In this document: piece by piece, positions 1-10,160 of the stretch | Layout: each line of letters starts with the position of its first letter | Position numbering within the stretch: position 1 is the stretch's first letter | Assembly (NCBI RefSeq): GCF_026420145.1 | Contig: NZ_JAPMLV010000002.1 | Coordinates: forward strand, 372,001 to 436,000 | DNA length: 64,000 nucleotides | Direction of reading: 5' to 3' | Source: Enterobacter pseudoroggenkampii | Lineage (GTDB): Bacteria; Pseudomonadota; Gammaproteobacteria; Enterobacterales; Enterobacteriaceae | The notes under the pieces: model-generated | Told to the model about the DNA's origin: nothing | Seen by the model: only the letters and a program-made list of their open reading frames with translations | The model's database searches: none | Made by a program: the position numbers and the translations under genes

Positions 1-1659
<1,659 letters not shown>

Positions 1660-1674
1660 GTTCTGCGCAGGGTT

Positions 1675-1788
1675 CTCCCCCTCACCCTACCCCTCTCCCT
1701 CAAGGGAGAGGGAACCGATCGAGCACATTGCTAAGCCTGACTCCGGTTTTCTCCCGCTCCCTGTGGGAGAGGGCCGGGGTGAGGGCAT
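1675..1788. repeat. REP-like inverted repeat pair between nrdD and nrdG
   Basis: Two GC-rich hairpin units face each other: one reads ctcaccct...ctctccct-caagggagaggg (about 1679-1712), the other ctccctgtgggagagggccggggtgaggg (about 1757-1788). The same units recur at 22266-22384 and 44306-44340. They are intergenic and non-coding. Such elements can stabilise upstream mRNA or attenuate transcription, which would separate nrdD from nrdG expression; that role is inferred. Confidence 0.8.
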
Positions 1789-1800
1789 CAGGTTAACGCT

Positions 1801-2265
1801 ATGAACTATCACCAGTACTACCCCGTCGACATCGTCAACGGCCCCGGCACCCGCTGCACCCTGTTTGTTTCAGGCTGCGTCCACGAATGCCCTGGCTGCT
1901 ACAACAAAAGCACCTGGCGCTTAAATTCCGGCATGCCGTTTACCGCTGAAATGGAAGACAAGATCGTCAACGACCTGAACGACACGCGCATTCACCGTCA
2001 GGGGATTTCCCTCTCCGGCGGCGATCCGCTGCACCCGCAAAACGTGCCGGATATCCTGAAGCTGGTGAAGCGCATTCGGGCAGAGTGTACGGGAAAAGAT
2101 ATCTGGGTCTGGACAGGCTACAGGCTGGATGAGCTGAACGCGCAGCAAATGGAAGTCGTGGATCTGATTAACGTGCTGGTCGACGGCAAGTTCATGCAGG
2201 ATTTAAAAGACCCGGCGCTTATCTGGCGCGGCAGCAGCAACCAGGTTGTGCATCATTTGCGTTGA
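1801..2265 (+). CDS. nrdG: Anaerobic ribonucleotide reductase activating protein (radical SAM)
   Basis: This 154-residue protein is the activase that uses S-adenosylmethionine and a [4Fe-4S] cluster to place the glycyl radical on NrdD. The radical-SAM cysteine motif CxxxCxxC is visible early in the protein (CVHECPGC), followed by the GGDP motif (SLSGGDPL) typical of SAM binding. The length matches the E. coli protein. It follows nrdD on the same strand, as in other enterobacteria. The Shine-Dalgarno before the ATG is weak (ggttaacgct), so translation may be modest. It converges on the PRD-type regulator gene at 2298. Confidence 0.97.
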   Translation: MNYHQYYPVDIVNGPGTRCTLFVSGCVHECPGCYNKSTWRLNSGMPFTAEMEDKIVNDLNDTRIHRQGISLSGGDPLHPQNVPDILKLVKRIRAECTGKDIWVWTGYRLDELNAQQMEVVDLINVLVDGKFMQDLKDPALIWRGSSNQVVHHLR

Positions 2266-2270
2266 TCAAA

Positions 2271-2291
2271 GGCGGATGTTATCCATCCGCC
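2271..2291. terminator. Hairpin between convergent nrdG and the PRD regulator
   Basis: Inverted repeat ggcggat (2271-2277) and atccgcc (2285-2291) with a seven-base loop, in the 32-bp gap between two convergent genes. The T-runs are short on both strands, so termination strength is uncertain; it may serve both directions. Confidence 0.5.
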
Positions 2292-2297
2292 CTTATC

Positions 2298-4208
2298 TCA
2301 AAAACGACTCAAACTCTCCATCGCCACCGCCTTAAATCCGGCAAAATCCTCGCAGCTACAGAGACGTGACATCGCCCGCTCGCGCAGGAAGGTGACGAAG
2401 ATATCGTAAATCGCCATCGCCTCTTCGTACTCGCTTTTGCTGATGGCGAGCAGGAAGATGACGTGCGCGGTTTCGTCGCCCCACTGAACGCCGTGCGGGG
2501 CGAGCACGGTATAGACCACCGTTTTCTGCGCCAGCAGGCCGAGGGAGTGCGGGAGCGCAATGCCGTCGCCGAGCATGGTGCTGACGATAGCTTCACGCTC
2601 AACAACCGAATCCAGAAACTCCGCGCCAACAAAGCCTTCGGCCTCAAGCTGTTCACACAGCTCGCGGAACAGCGTCAGCTGATCGATCGGCTTGTCGATA
2701 ATGCGGAAATGGGCCGCGTCGAAGTATTTATCCAGCATCCACGGGCGGGTGCGGTCCACCAGCACCAGCTTGCCGATCTGCTCCAGCTGATAGTCGGTCG
2801 GGAACGGGGCGATCGTCACCACCGGTTTTGACTTTTCGCTGACGCGGGCGGTGGCGATCACAAAGTCTTCGCCAATCGTTTCCGCCAGCTCGTACTCGCG
2901 CAGGGTGAGCGTGCGCGTGACCTCAATCTGCGGGTATTTACGCTGCAGCACCGCCTCAATCATGCGCACCATGGCATTACCGGCGTCGCATACCAGCAGC
3001 ACGCGCGGCTGACGCTGGTAGCCAATGTTGTAGTGACGCTCCAGCCCGACGCCAATATGCAGCACCAGGAAACCAATCTCGTTTTCGCTGATCACATACG
3101 GCGTGTATTTGCCCCAGCTCGACACCGCCGCGAGGGTCATGTCCCACGCCATCGGGTAGTGCTGCTTGATGTTATCCAGCAGCGGATTGGGGATCATGAT
3201 TTGATACCGCACGCGGGTAATCATGGTTTTGATATGCGTGAGCAGGTCCGCGTGCAGCTGCGCGTCGCTGAGCAGGTTGTAGTTATAGTGGGTGTTGATA
3301 TAGCGCAGGATGTAGTTGACCAGCGCTTCGTCGTCATCGGCGTTAATTGCGCTCGGGGCAATCTCCTGAATCTGCCGCGCCGCAATGTGCACGCACAGCC
3401 AGCTCTCCTCCGACGGCGAAAGCGTTTTGCCTGCCAGTTGCTGGATGGTCACCGCGATATCTTTCGCCGCCTCGCGCACGTTCTCTTCCACGTCTTCGGC
3501 GTGGAATTCCGGCAGCGGATAGCCCTCGCTGATGCGCCGCACCGACACCGCGCAGTACAGGCGTAGGAACAGCTCGCCTTCATCGGTCAGGCGAATGTGG
3601 TGACGCGTCAGGGCGTCGTGCAGCACCGGCACCATCTGCTCCGCCACGCCCGCATTCAGCGCCACGTCGGTCACCAGCGGGTTCAGGCTGTCCTGCTGCG
3701 CCAGCTCCCAGAGCAGATCGGTCAGGCAGGCGCGGGTGGACATCTCGCTGCCAAACAGCTTCATGCCGTGGCGCGGGCGGGTTTCCAGCGTCAGGTTGTA
3801 ACGATGAAACCACTCGCGCACCTCCGCCATGTCGCTTTGCAGCGTGGCGCGGCTGACGAACCACTCGTCCGCCAGATCCTCCAGCTTAAGCGAAAACGCC
3901 GAGGTGAGAAAACGCACCACCAGATAATGCACGCGCTCCGGCCCGGTCCGCGGGATACGCAGCGCGCGCGGGTGGGATGCCTGAAGCTGCTGATAGCGCC
4001 CGGCATCCTCAATTTTGAGCTGGTAGCCGTTGCCCCGGCTCAGGATAAACTGCGCGCCGTGGCTGGCCAGCAGCGCGTTAAGGGCGGTAATGTCCGCACG
4101 GACGGTTCGCGTGGAGACCGACAGCCGCTGCGCCAGCTCGTCCTGCGGCAGCGTCTCGTTTTGCAACAGTTCGAAAAGTTGCGCTAAACGTTGGTTCGGA
4201 AATCGCAC
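2298..4208 (-). CDS. PTS-regulated transcription factor with HTH, two PRDs, EIIB and EIIA modules
   Basis: A 636-residue regulator of the MtlR/LicR/BglG superfamily. An N-terminal winged helix (about residues 6-60, with a recognition helix around VSTRTVRADI) and a second HTH-like segment (about 90-150) precede two PTS regulation domains (about 185-290, 295-395; candidate phospho-histidines H274, H325, H384). An EIIB-like module (VCDAGNAM, Cys407) and a fructose-type EIIA module (LPHS, His554) follow. In characterised relatives, phosphorylation of these sites by PTS proteins switches a DNA-binding activator; an RNA-binding CAT domain is not evident, so DNA binding is more likely than antitermination. 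It is the last gene of the operon that starts at 10854, 19 bp after the lactonase gene, and is the probable local regulator. Confidence 0.88.
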   Translation of the reverse strand: MRFPNQRLAQLFELLQNETLPQDELAQRLSVSTRTVRADITALNALLASHGAQFILSRGNGYQLKIEDAGRYQQLQASHPRALRIPRTGPERVHYLVVRFLTSAFSLKLEDLADEWFVSRATLQSDMAEVREWFHRYNLTLETRPRHGMKLFGSEMSTRACLTDLLWELAQQDSLNPLVTDVALNAGVAEQMVPVLHDALTRHHIRLTDEGELFLRLYCAVSVRRISEGYPLPEFHAEDVEENVREAAKDIAVTIQQLAGKTLSPSEESWLCVHIAARQIQEIAPSAINADDDEALVNYILRYINTHYNYNLLSDAQLHADLLTHIKTMITRVRYQIMIPNPLLDNIKQHYPMAWDMTLAAVSSWGKYTPYVISENEIGFLVLHIGVGLERHYNIGYQRQPRVLLVCDAGNAMVRMIEAVLQRKYPQIEVTRTLTLREYELAETIGEDFVIATARVSEKSKPVVTIAPFPTDYQLEQIGKLVLVDRTRPWMLDKYFDAAHFRIIDKPIDQLTLFRELCEQLEAEGFVGAEFLDSVVEREAIVSTMLGDGIALPHSLGLLAQKTVVYTVLAPHGVQWGDETAHVIFLLAISKSEYEEAMAIYDIFVTFLRERAMSRLCSCEDFAGFKAVAMESLSRF

Positions 4209-4227
4209 GGGTTTGTCCTCTTACGGC

Positions 4228-5364
4228 TTAAGGTGAAATGACCATCTGGGATGGGCTGCCGACCGGGGTATAGTCTGGCTCAAAGCTTAGCTTGCCGTCC
4301 TGACCGACGCGGAAACGGGTAATGTTGTCGCTCCGCTGGTTCATGACGTACAGCCAGCGCCCCTGTTTATCGAGCGTCAGGGTGCGGGGATAATCACCAC
4401 ACGTCCACACATCGTCCTGATGCGTCAGCGTACCCTCCGCTGTTACGGTAAAGTGCCCGATGCTGTTATGCAAACGGTTAGCCACATACAGCTGTTTGCC
4501 ATCAGCGCTTAATGCCAGCCCGGCAGCAAAGCTGGTGCCTTTGTAGCCTTCCGGCAGGGCTGAAAGCGTTTTGCCCTCTTTTAAGGTGCCGTTGGCGTTC
4601 ACGGTATAATGGGTGAGCGTAGACGCCTCTTCATTAATCAGCCACAGGGCATCGCCTTTTGGCGTAAAGACAAAGTGGCGCGGCCCGGCGCCTTTCGAGG
4701 AGGCGCTGATAAACGGCGGATCGTTCGGCGTCAGCTTCCCGGTTCGATCGTCAAAACGGTACTGGTAGAGGCGATCCAGCCCAAGATCGGTGGAAAACAC
4801 ATATTTTCCGCTCGGATCGGCGGCGATCATATGCGCGTGGGGGCCATTATGATCGCTGATGGCAAAGCTGCCCTCCGCAGCGGCTTCGGGCTTCGCCGCG
4901 CCCGGTTCGCCTTTGTCCTGATGTGTGTCCGTGGCTTCACCCAGGCTGCCGTCTGCCTTGATCGGCAAAACGGCAATCGACCCGCTGACGTAGTTGGCCA
5001 CCAGCAGATGGCGACCGTTCGGGGTCAGCGACAGGTAAACCGGCCCCGCGCCGCCGGAGGCCACCTGATTGAGCTCGCTCAGCTCACCGTTATCGCCGAC
5101 GCGCAGCGCCTGCACCACGCCCTGCTCCACTTCGCTTGCCAGATACAGCGTTTTGCCGTCCTGTGAAAGGGTCAACTGCGCCGCATTCGGCAGTTTGCTC
5201 ACCAGCGTTTTATTCGCCAGCGCGCCGGTTTGCGGGTCAACGGTAAAGCGGTACAGCCCTTCGCCGTTGGGGTTGTAGGTGCCCACCCAGGCGTATTGCG
5301 TCTGGGCGATCGCGGCAGTGGTCAGTAAAGAAAGTGAAGCGACAAGCAGGGTACGGGTGTGCAT
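4228..5364 (-). CDS. Exported beta-propeller lactonase (6-phosphogluconolactonase-like family)
   Basis: A 378-residue protein with a clear Sec signal peptide (MHTRTLLVASLSLLTTAAIA, cleavage near residue 20) and repeated blades of the seven-bladed lactonase family that includes Pgl/YbhE. Repeats such as ADGKQLYVANR and PSGKYVFSTDLG recur through the protein. The family opens sugar lactones, but this copy is predicted to be periplasmic, unlike cytosolic Pgl. An aggag Shine-Dalgarno precedes the ATG. It sits between dgaF and the PRD regulator in the sugar-acid operon. A role in opening an aldonolactone or amino-aldonolactone before uptake would fit; substrate is inferred from context only. Confidence 0.8.
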   Translation of the reverse strand: MHTRTLLVASLSLLTTAAIAQTQYAWVGTYNPNGEGLYRFTVDPQTGALANKTLVSKLPNAAQLTLSQDGKTLYLASEVEQGVVQALRVGDNGELSELNQVASGGAGPVYLSLTPNGRHLLVANYVSGSIAVLPIKADGSLGEATDTHQDKGEPGAAKPEAAAEGSFAISDHNGPHAHMIAADPSGKYVFSTDLGLDRLYQYRFDDRTGKLTPNDPPFISASSKGAGPRHFVFTPKGDALWLINEEASTLTHYTVNANGTLKEGKTLSALPEGYKGTSFAAGLALSADGKQLYVANRLHNSIGHFTVTAEGTLTHQDDVWTCGDYPRTLTLDKQGRWLYVMNQRSDNITRFRVGQDGKLSFEPDYTPVGSPSQMVISP

Positions 5365-5389
5365 GGTGGCTCCTGTATATGTGTGAGTT

Positions 5390-6130
5390 CTACTTCACCA
5401 GCTTCTTCGTCATCGCCAGCAGGGTACGCACATCTTCCGGACGCGTATCGCCGCTGGCTTTGTCGATAATTGAGCTGTAGATATGCGGGATGATTTTGCT
5501 CACGCCCGCGTCGAGGGCGATCTGCAGGATCTCCTCATAGTTTTCCAGATCGATACCTCCGGTTGGCTCCAGCCAGAAGTCGTGACGGGCGCAGGCTTCC
5601 GCCACCGCCTTGTACTCGTCACGGCACTTGAGGCCGCCCATCGGGAAGTACTTGATTGAGCTGCCGCCGAAATCTTTCAGCAGGGCAATCGCGGTTTCAA
5701 CCGGCACGATGCCGTCCGGCGCCGCGCTGCTCAGCGGTCCGGTAGAGATTTTCACCATCCCGACGGTGCCGGTCGGGGAGACCAGACCGTTGACCACGGA
5801 TTCATTCTGCCCCAGCAGCGCGCGGCTGGTAGCCACGCCGGTAAACACCTGGTTAACATGCTGCGGCTGCACCTGGCGGGAGATTTCACTCACCATTGCC
5901 GACTGGTTCGGGTCGCCCGCGCCCAGGCCAACGGAGAGCGCGTTATCAATCAGGGCGGCGTATTCGCGCATATCGGCGACGGCGCTCGCCACGTCCGGGT
6001 AATTTTTGGAGAGCACGCCCACCAGCACGTGACCTTCCGCCGCCTCGTAAATGGCGCTGGCGTTGGCTTTGGAGCCTGCCAGCACGTTCAGACAGACGCG
6101 GTCACGGTAAAAGTTGGGGGTCAGTTTCAT
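5390..6130 (-). CDS. dgaF: DgaF-type 2-keto-3-deoxy-6-phosphogluconate aldolase family protein
   Basis: This 246-residue TIM-barrel protein resembles DgaF, the aldolase of the Salmonella D-glucosaminate pathway, which splits 2-keto-3-deoxygluconate 6-phosphate into pyruvate and glyceraldehyde 3-phosphate. The candidate Schiff-base lysine is K160 in the segment GGSSIKYFPMGGL, followed by a phosphate-binding segment EPTGGID. It is longer than, and distinct from, the Entner-Doudoroff Eda aldolase. Its first four bases overlap the end of the dgaE-like gene (ATGA), indicating translational coupling and consecutive reactions. The pathway assignment follows the dgaE/dgaF pairing; the operon lacks the mannose-type PTS genes of the Salmonella dga operon. 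Confidence 0.85.
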   Translation of the reverse strand: MKLTPNFYRDRVCLNVLAGSKANASAIYEAAEGHVLVGVLSKNYPDVASAVADMREYAALIDNALSVGLGAGDPNQSAMVSEISRQVQPQHVNQVFTGVATSRALLGQNESVVNGLVSPTGTVGMVKISTGPLSSAAPDGIVPVETAIALLKDFGGSSIKYFPMGGLKCRDEYKAVAEACARHDFWLEPTGGIDLENYEEILQIALDAGVSKIIPHIYSSIIDKASGDTRPEDVRTLLAMTKKLVK

Positions 6131-7245
6131 GCATTTTTCTCCTGTCCTAACACTTCGCTAATGCGGCGGTACACGATGTTCAGCTGCTCAGCATTCACGC
6201 TGCGCACGTCCGCCTCGATAATCCCTTCGTTGGCCTTGTAGCCACGGAAGTAAATGGCGTATTCACCCTGTTTCAGCTTCGCCACCAGATCGCCCGTGCC
6301 GACGCCCGTTGCGGCTTCGTCGAACTTAATCTCGGTGCGGGCGATGTCGCGACCGGCGCTGTCCCAGACCACGCGCGCGGTGACGCCGTTCAGGGTGTTG
6401 AGCGCGTCAATAAACGGCGTCATCTTCGCCACCATCTCGGCACCGCTCTCTTTGGTCGCCGTCAGGTAGTGTTCGATGGCGCAGGTCAGGCCAAGAATGC
6501 CCTCTTTACCCACCTTCATGGCGCGGCCAATGCCCGCCGTCTGGCGTTTTACCCACTCTACGTACTGGGTTTTGCCGATCACCAGCCCGCTGGTTGGCCC
6601 TTCGATCGCCTTCGCGCCGCTGTAGATCACCAGGTCCGCGCCGGAGCGGTAGTACACGTGCAGATCTTCTTCCGCCGCGGCATCGACGATCAGCGGGAGA
6701 TCGTGTTTACGTGCGACGACTGCCGCCTGCTCGACGCTGAGCATGCTTTTCTGCACGCAGTGGTGCGATTTGATATAGAGGATCGCCGCCGTGCGCGGGG
6801 TGATCGCCGCCGCCAGCTGATCGGCAGAGCATTCGTTGGCGTAGCCCGCCTCCACCAGCTTGCCGCCGCCCAGCGCCACCATGGTGCCCACCGGCGTGCC
6901 AAAGTTCACGTTGTGGCCTTTCGGCAGGACGATTTCGTTGTTCTCAATCGGGGTCACGTGCAGGTTTTCCAGCAGCCAGTCGCTGTCTTTGACCAGCACT
7001 GCCGCCACGGACTGGGCAATGCCCGCCGACGCGCAGGAGACGACCGTCGCCCCTTCCACGTCCAGCAGCTTCGCGATGTATTCCCCGGTTTTGTTGACCA
7101 GATCCTTCATCTCGAAATAGTGATTCATCCCGTCCATCGCCGCCTGCACCACCTCCGGGCGCGGCGTGGAGACGCCCAGCGCCGTCATGCGGCCAGAGGT
7201 GTTGATTACCTGCTTTAAGCGATACTTCTCATAAATCGAAGACAT
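6127..7245 (-). CDS. dgaE: DgaE-type PLP-dependent ammonia-lyase
   Basis: A 372-residue fold-type I PLP enzyme of the SelA-like branch. It resembles DgaE, which converts D-glucosaminate 6-phosphate to 2-keto-3-deoxygluconate 6-phosphate plus ammonia. The PLP lysine is K212 in IYSGAKAIEGP, and the cofactor-binding aspartate lies in LIVDAAAEED. It overlaps the amidohydrolase gene by 17 bp upstream and dgaF by 4 bp downstream, so the three enzymes are probably made together and act in sequence. The exact substrate here could be a different 2-amino-2-deoxy-aldonate phosphate. Confidence 0.85.
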   Translation of the reverse strand: MSSIYEKYRLKQVINTSGRMTALGVSTPRPEVVQAAMDGMNHYFEMKDLVNKTGEYIAKLLDVEGATVVSCASAGIAQSVAAVLVKDSDWLLENLHVTPIENNEIVLPKGHNVNFGTPVGTMVALGGGKLVEAGYANECSADQLAAAITPRTAAILYIKSHHCVQKSMLSVEQAAVVARKHDLPLIVDAAAEEDLHVYYRSGADLVIYSGAKAIEGPTSGLVIGKTQYVEWVKRQTAGIGRAMKVGKEGILGLTCAIEHYLTATKESGAEMVAKMTPFIDALNTLNGVTARVVWDSAGRDIARTEIKFDEAATGVGTGDLVAKLKQGEYAIYFRGYKANEGIIEADVRSVNAEQLNIVYRRISEVLGQEKNA

Positions 7246-8362
7246 TTTCCGTGCTCCCTTGTTCGGTCATGTAGCCCTTGCCCGCGCGGATCGCGGCAAG
7301 CGGCACCAGAATGTGTTCAGCCTGCAGGCTGTCGTTTTCGGCATCCGTCAGCACCGTCGGCTGACGTTTAATCGTGAACAGCGTCAGGTCGCCGTCGAGA
7401 CCCGGCTGAATGCGGCCCTTATGCGACAGGCGCAGGCCGTCGGCGGCGTTCGCGGTCACGCAGTCAATCACCTGCGGCAGCGACATGCCGATGGCGAGGA
7501 ATTTCGACATCACGCTTGCCAGCGAGCCCACCGGGCCGTTGATGCGGTTGCGGCAGTAGATATCCGAGCTGATGGTGTGCGGCAGGATGCCCATCGCGAT
7601 GGCGCGTTTCGCCACTTCGAAGCTGAAGCTCGCCGTACCGTGGCCGACGTCCAGACGCACGCCGCGCTTCAGGGCGGAGGTGATGGAGGCGCGCAGCTCG
7701 CCGGAGGGCGTCAGAATGCGGTTAGGCTTGCCGTTGTAACAGTGGGTGATGATGTCGCCCGAGCTCAGCAGTTCGGCAATTTCGTCGAGGTTCGGCGGGT
7801 TGTTGCCAATGTGCACCATCAGCGGCAGGTCGCCGTTCTCTTTCTGAATGGCTTTGGCGCGCTCCAGCGGCGTAATGCCGTTTTCACCGACCACGCTGCT
7901 GCTCATGCGCGCCTTCAGGCCGACGATAAAATCAGGGTGGCGCTTCACCGCCTGCTTCACCGCGTCGACATCAACATTGGCCATATTGGCCAGCTCGTTC
8001 TGGGCAATCAGCCCTACGCGGGAGATGTTCAGCAGAGCAAAAACCTCGGTGGAGGCCTTGCGGGTGATCTCATAGAAATCGTCCACGTCGTCGGCGCCGG
8101 TGCTGCCCGCGTCCACTACGGTGGTGACGCCGGTGGCAACGCCGACGCTGTCGGGCTCGTCGTGGTAAATCGGGGAGTTCGGGTAGCAGTGAACGTGGGA
8201 GTCAATCCAGCCTGCGCTGACGAACACATCGCCGTTCAGCTCAACCGTTTTATGCGCGGGGGCGTCAATGTCGCCCAGCGCCGCGATCTTCCCGTCCTGA
8301 ATGGCGATATCGGTCAGGGTATCGTCGGCAAAGCGCGCACGGCGCAGGAGTAAATCAAACAT
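7229..8362 (-). CDS. Dihydroorotase-like amidohydrolase / deacetylase
   Basis: A 377-residue metal-dependent amidohydrolase. The metal ligands of the family are all visible: HxH at H56/H58, a candidate carboxylated lysine K150 (VGLKARM), H184 (MVHIGN), H207 (ITHCYNG) and D267 (ISSDIY). It corresponds to the amidohydrolase found next to DgaE/DgaF-type genes in Enterococcus and Aeromonas gene sets (EF_0837/AHA_3915-type names, from memory). Given that the next enzyme acts on an amino-sugar acid, removal of an N-acyl group from an N-acyl-amino-aldonate (phosphate) is a reasonable role, but dihydroorotase-type ring opening cannot be excluded. Confidence 0.8.
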   Translation of the reverse strand: MFDLLLRRARFADDTLTDIAIQDGKIAALGDIDAPAHKTVELNGDVFVSAGWIDSHVHCYPNSPIYHDEPDSVGVATGVTTVVDAGSTGADDVDDFYEITRKASTEVFALLNISRVGLIAQNELANMANVDVDAVKQAVKRHPDFIVGLKARMSSSVVGENGITPLERAKAIQKENGDLPLMVHIGNNPPNLDEIAELLSSGDIITHCYNGKPNRILTPSGELRASITSALKRGVRLDVGHGTASFSFEVAKRAIAMGILPHTISSDIYCRNRINGPVGSLASVMSKFLAIGMSLPQVIDCVTANAADGLRLSHKGRIQPGLDGDLTLFTIKRQPTVLTDAENDSLQAEHILVPLAAIRAGKGYMTEQGSTENVFDL

Positions 8363-8404
8363 GAGGATCTCCTGATAAGGCGGGCGCCGGAGCGCCCGCG
8401 GGTA

Positions 8405-9046
8405 TTAAAGGGCGACCGGGAACAGCCAGCCCAACAGCATTGCACCCAGAATGGCGCCACCGGTGATCGGCTTCTGCCAGATGTAGAACACCAGCGCTCC
8501 CAGCAGGGAACCGACGCCGATAGGAATGGAGGCGGTCATGGCGCTGAGGATAATCAACGGCCCGAGGAAGCGGCCGGAGGCGTTACCTGCGCCCATCATC
8601 ACGTCTGCGCCGTAGGTGGAGTTGCTCTGGTTGATGGTGAACTTACGCGCCAGGATGATGACGTAGCCAATTGCCAGACCAATCACCAGGCCAGTGATCA
8701 GCGAAGCAATGAAGTTGGTCACCGGGAACATGATCCCCGCGCCCAGCAGCAGCGCCGGAACCCCGAGGCCCACGCCGGTCTGGATCGCACCGCCGATGTC
8801 GAGAATACCGACCAGCGACCCTTCGATAATACGGGCGAACAGGAAGCTCGCGCCGAACGCCGCCACCGCGCCGTAGACGCCGGTATCAATACCCGCCTTC
8901 AGCATCGCCACGAAGGCCACTTCGTTAAACGCGCCGATGCCGTAGAGGTAGTACATGTGCGTCCCGGCGAAGACGCCGGAGGAGAGCAGGCCAACAAAGA
9001 TCGGGAACGACCAGTCGGCATACCAAAAACCTTTATTCTGTTCCAT
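8405..9046 (-). CDS. DUF4310-family integral membrane protein, putative transporter subunit
   Basis: A 213-residue hydrophobic protein with roughly six predicted membrane segments and glycine-rich turns (for example GGAIQTGVGLGVPALLLGAG). It matches the DUF4310 (EF_0833-type) family as I remember it, which always travels with the DUF4311, DUF4312 and SFCGS proteins encoded just upstream. No transport mechanism has been shown to my knowledge. Position within a catabolic operon, and PRD-type regulators that normally sense PTS proteins, suggest a permease subunit. It follows the DUF4311 gene by 13 bp. Confidence 0.75.
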   Translation of the reverse strand: MEQNKGFWYADWSFPIFVGLLSSGVFAGTHMYYLYGIGAFNEVAFVAMLKAGIDTGVYGAVAAFGASFLFARIIEGSLVGILDIGGAIQTGVGLGVPALLLGAGIMFPVTNFIASLITGLVIGLAIGYVIILARKFTINQSNSTYGADVMMGAGNASGRFLGPLIILSAMTASIPIGVGSLLGALVFYIWQKPITGGAILGAMLLGWLFPVAL

Positions 9047-9059
9047 GTAGAGGCTCCTG

Positions 9060-9836
9060 TTATTTACCGCTGAGCGAGTTGTGGATCATGTCAAGCCAGT
9101 TCGGCACGGTCAGATGGAAGGATTCGATCATCTTCATGTCGAAGCCGCGGAAGAAGCCGCTCAGCACGAACAGCAGGACGATAGCCGCCATCATCACTTT
9201 GGTGACGTGGTTCCAGCCGCTCTCCTCTACGCCTTTACCAATCAGGATCCCCAGCACCAGGCCCGGCACGGCGTTGCCCATAATCAGCTGCGCTGCGCCG
9301 CCGAAAATGGTCGCCCAGAAGCCCGATTTTTTACCCGCGTCGATGGCCGCCAGCCAGAAGATCACCGGCATCACGGTGTTGACCAGCAGGTTTGCCGCCG
9401 GCACCAGCACCTTGACGGCGGTGACCTGAAGCGCAGCCGGTACGGAGGAGGCGGTAAGGTTAAGGAAGGTCACGACAATCATGCCGATCAGGCCGCAGGC
9501 AATCGCCATTTTGCGCGGATCGTGCAGCGTTTCGCCGACGTTACGGTTTTTGATCATCAGTGCAGCAGCACCCCAGTTCGGGATGATGCGGTGGTCAACG
9601 TCCTGTGTGAAAGCCCCTGCGGCCACGGAAGAGGCCCAGGCGTTAAAGAAGAAACCTAACCCAAAGGAGAAGTGGGACGCCGGATCCCCTTCACAGGAGT
9701 TCAGTTCCCCCAACGTACGAAACGCGCCCATACCCTGTGTGGTAGGCGCATGAAACATGCGTGCAGCCCCGGCTCCGACACCGACGCCAACCAGGCCGCC
9801 AATGATGAGCGATTTTATTAATATAATTAAGAACAT
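9060..9836 (-). CDS. DUF4311-family integral membrane protein, putative transporter subunit
   Basis: A 258-residue polytopic membrane protein with an N-terminal glycine-rich membrane helix (LIIGGLVGVGVGAGAARMF). A conserved-looking polar stretch with N, C, E, D and H residues (around residues 45-57) comes before further helices. It resembles the EF_0832/AHA_3913-type family (DUF4311). With the DUF4310 protein it probably forms the membrane part of one complex. Function is unknown; transport of the operon's substrate is inferred from neighbours. Confidence 0.75.
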   Translation of the reverse strand: MFLIILIKSLIIGGLVGVGVGAGAARMFHAPTTQGMGAFRTLGELNSCEGDPASHFSFGLGFFFNAWASSVAAGAFTQDVDHRIIPNWGAAALMIKNRNVGETLHDPRKMAIACGLIGMIVVTFLNLTASSVPAALQVTAVKVLVPAANLLVNTVMPVIFWLAAIDAGKKSGFWATIFGGAAQLIMGNAVPGLVLGILIGKGVEESGWNHVTKVMMAAIVLLFVLSGFFRGFDMKMIESFHLTVPNWLDMIHNSLSGK

Positions 9837-9858
9837 CAGTCTGCCCTTTTATGAATAA

Positions 9859-10158
9859 TCAGCGTTGCGTGACGAAATCCACCTGGTCGAGATTGATGGC
9901 TGTCACGTTGACGGTCACATCCAGCTCCACGCTGTAGGTGCGTCTTTCCCGGCGCAGAAAGAAGAACAGAAACGCTTCTTTACGCACCGCTTCTTGCGCC
10001 TGAACGACCTGCACATCCTGTGGCTCAATACGCAGTAAGATATGCGGTGAAGCTTTCATCACCGCGGCCTGAACGTGGTTGAGCGCGTCGGCAAAGGCGC
10101 GCGCTTTGGCGTCGCCTTTCCCCTTCACTCTCACCGTGGTTGTGAACTGTTCTTTCAT
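9859..10158 (-). CDS. DUF4312-family small cytosolic protein, putative transporter component
   Basis: A 99-residue soluble protein beginning MKEQFTTTVRVKGKGD. An upstream in-frame codon at 10185 would add nine residues but would overlap the SFCGS gene; the ATG at 10158, two bases after that gene's stop, is the better start. It resembles the DUF4312 (EF_0831-type) family. A glutamine/valine-rich middle and an aromatic-basic patch (FLFFFLRRERR) are the only notable features, and no catalytic motif is evident. Fixed association with DUF4310/4311 and the SFCGS protein suggests a soluble component of the same system. Confidence 0.72.
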   Translation of the reverse strand: MKEQFTTTVRVKGKGDAKARAFADALNHVQAAVMKASPHILLRIEPQDVQVVQAQEAVRKEAFLFFFLRRERRTYSVELDVTVNVTAINLDQVDFVTQR

Positions 10159-10160
10159 GC

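Noticed and set aside
7259..8353. 364-codon open frame on the plus strand
   Set aside because: Antisense to the amidohydrolase gene, whose metal-ligand motifs are intact; the plus-strand frame has no recognisable domain.
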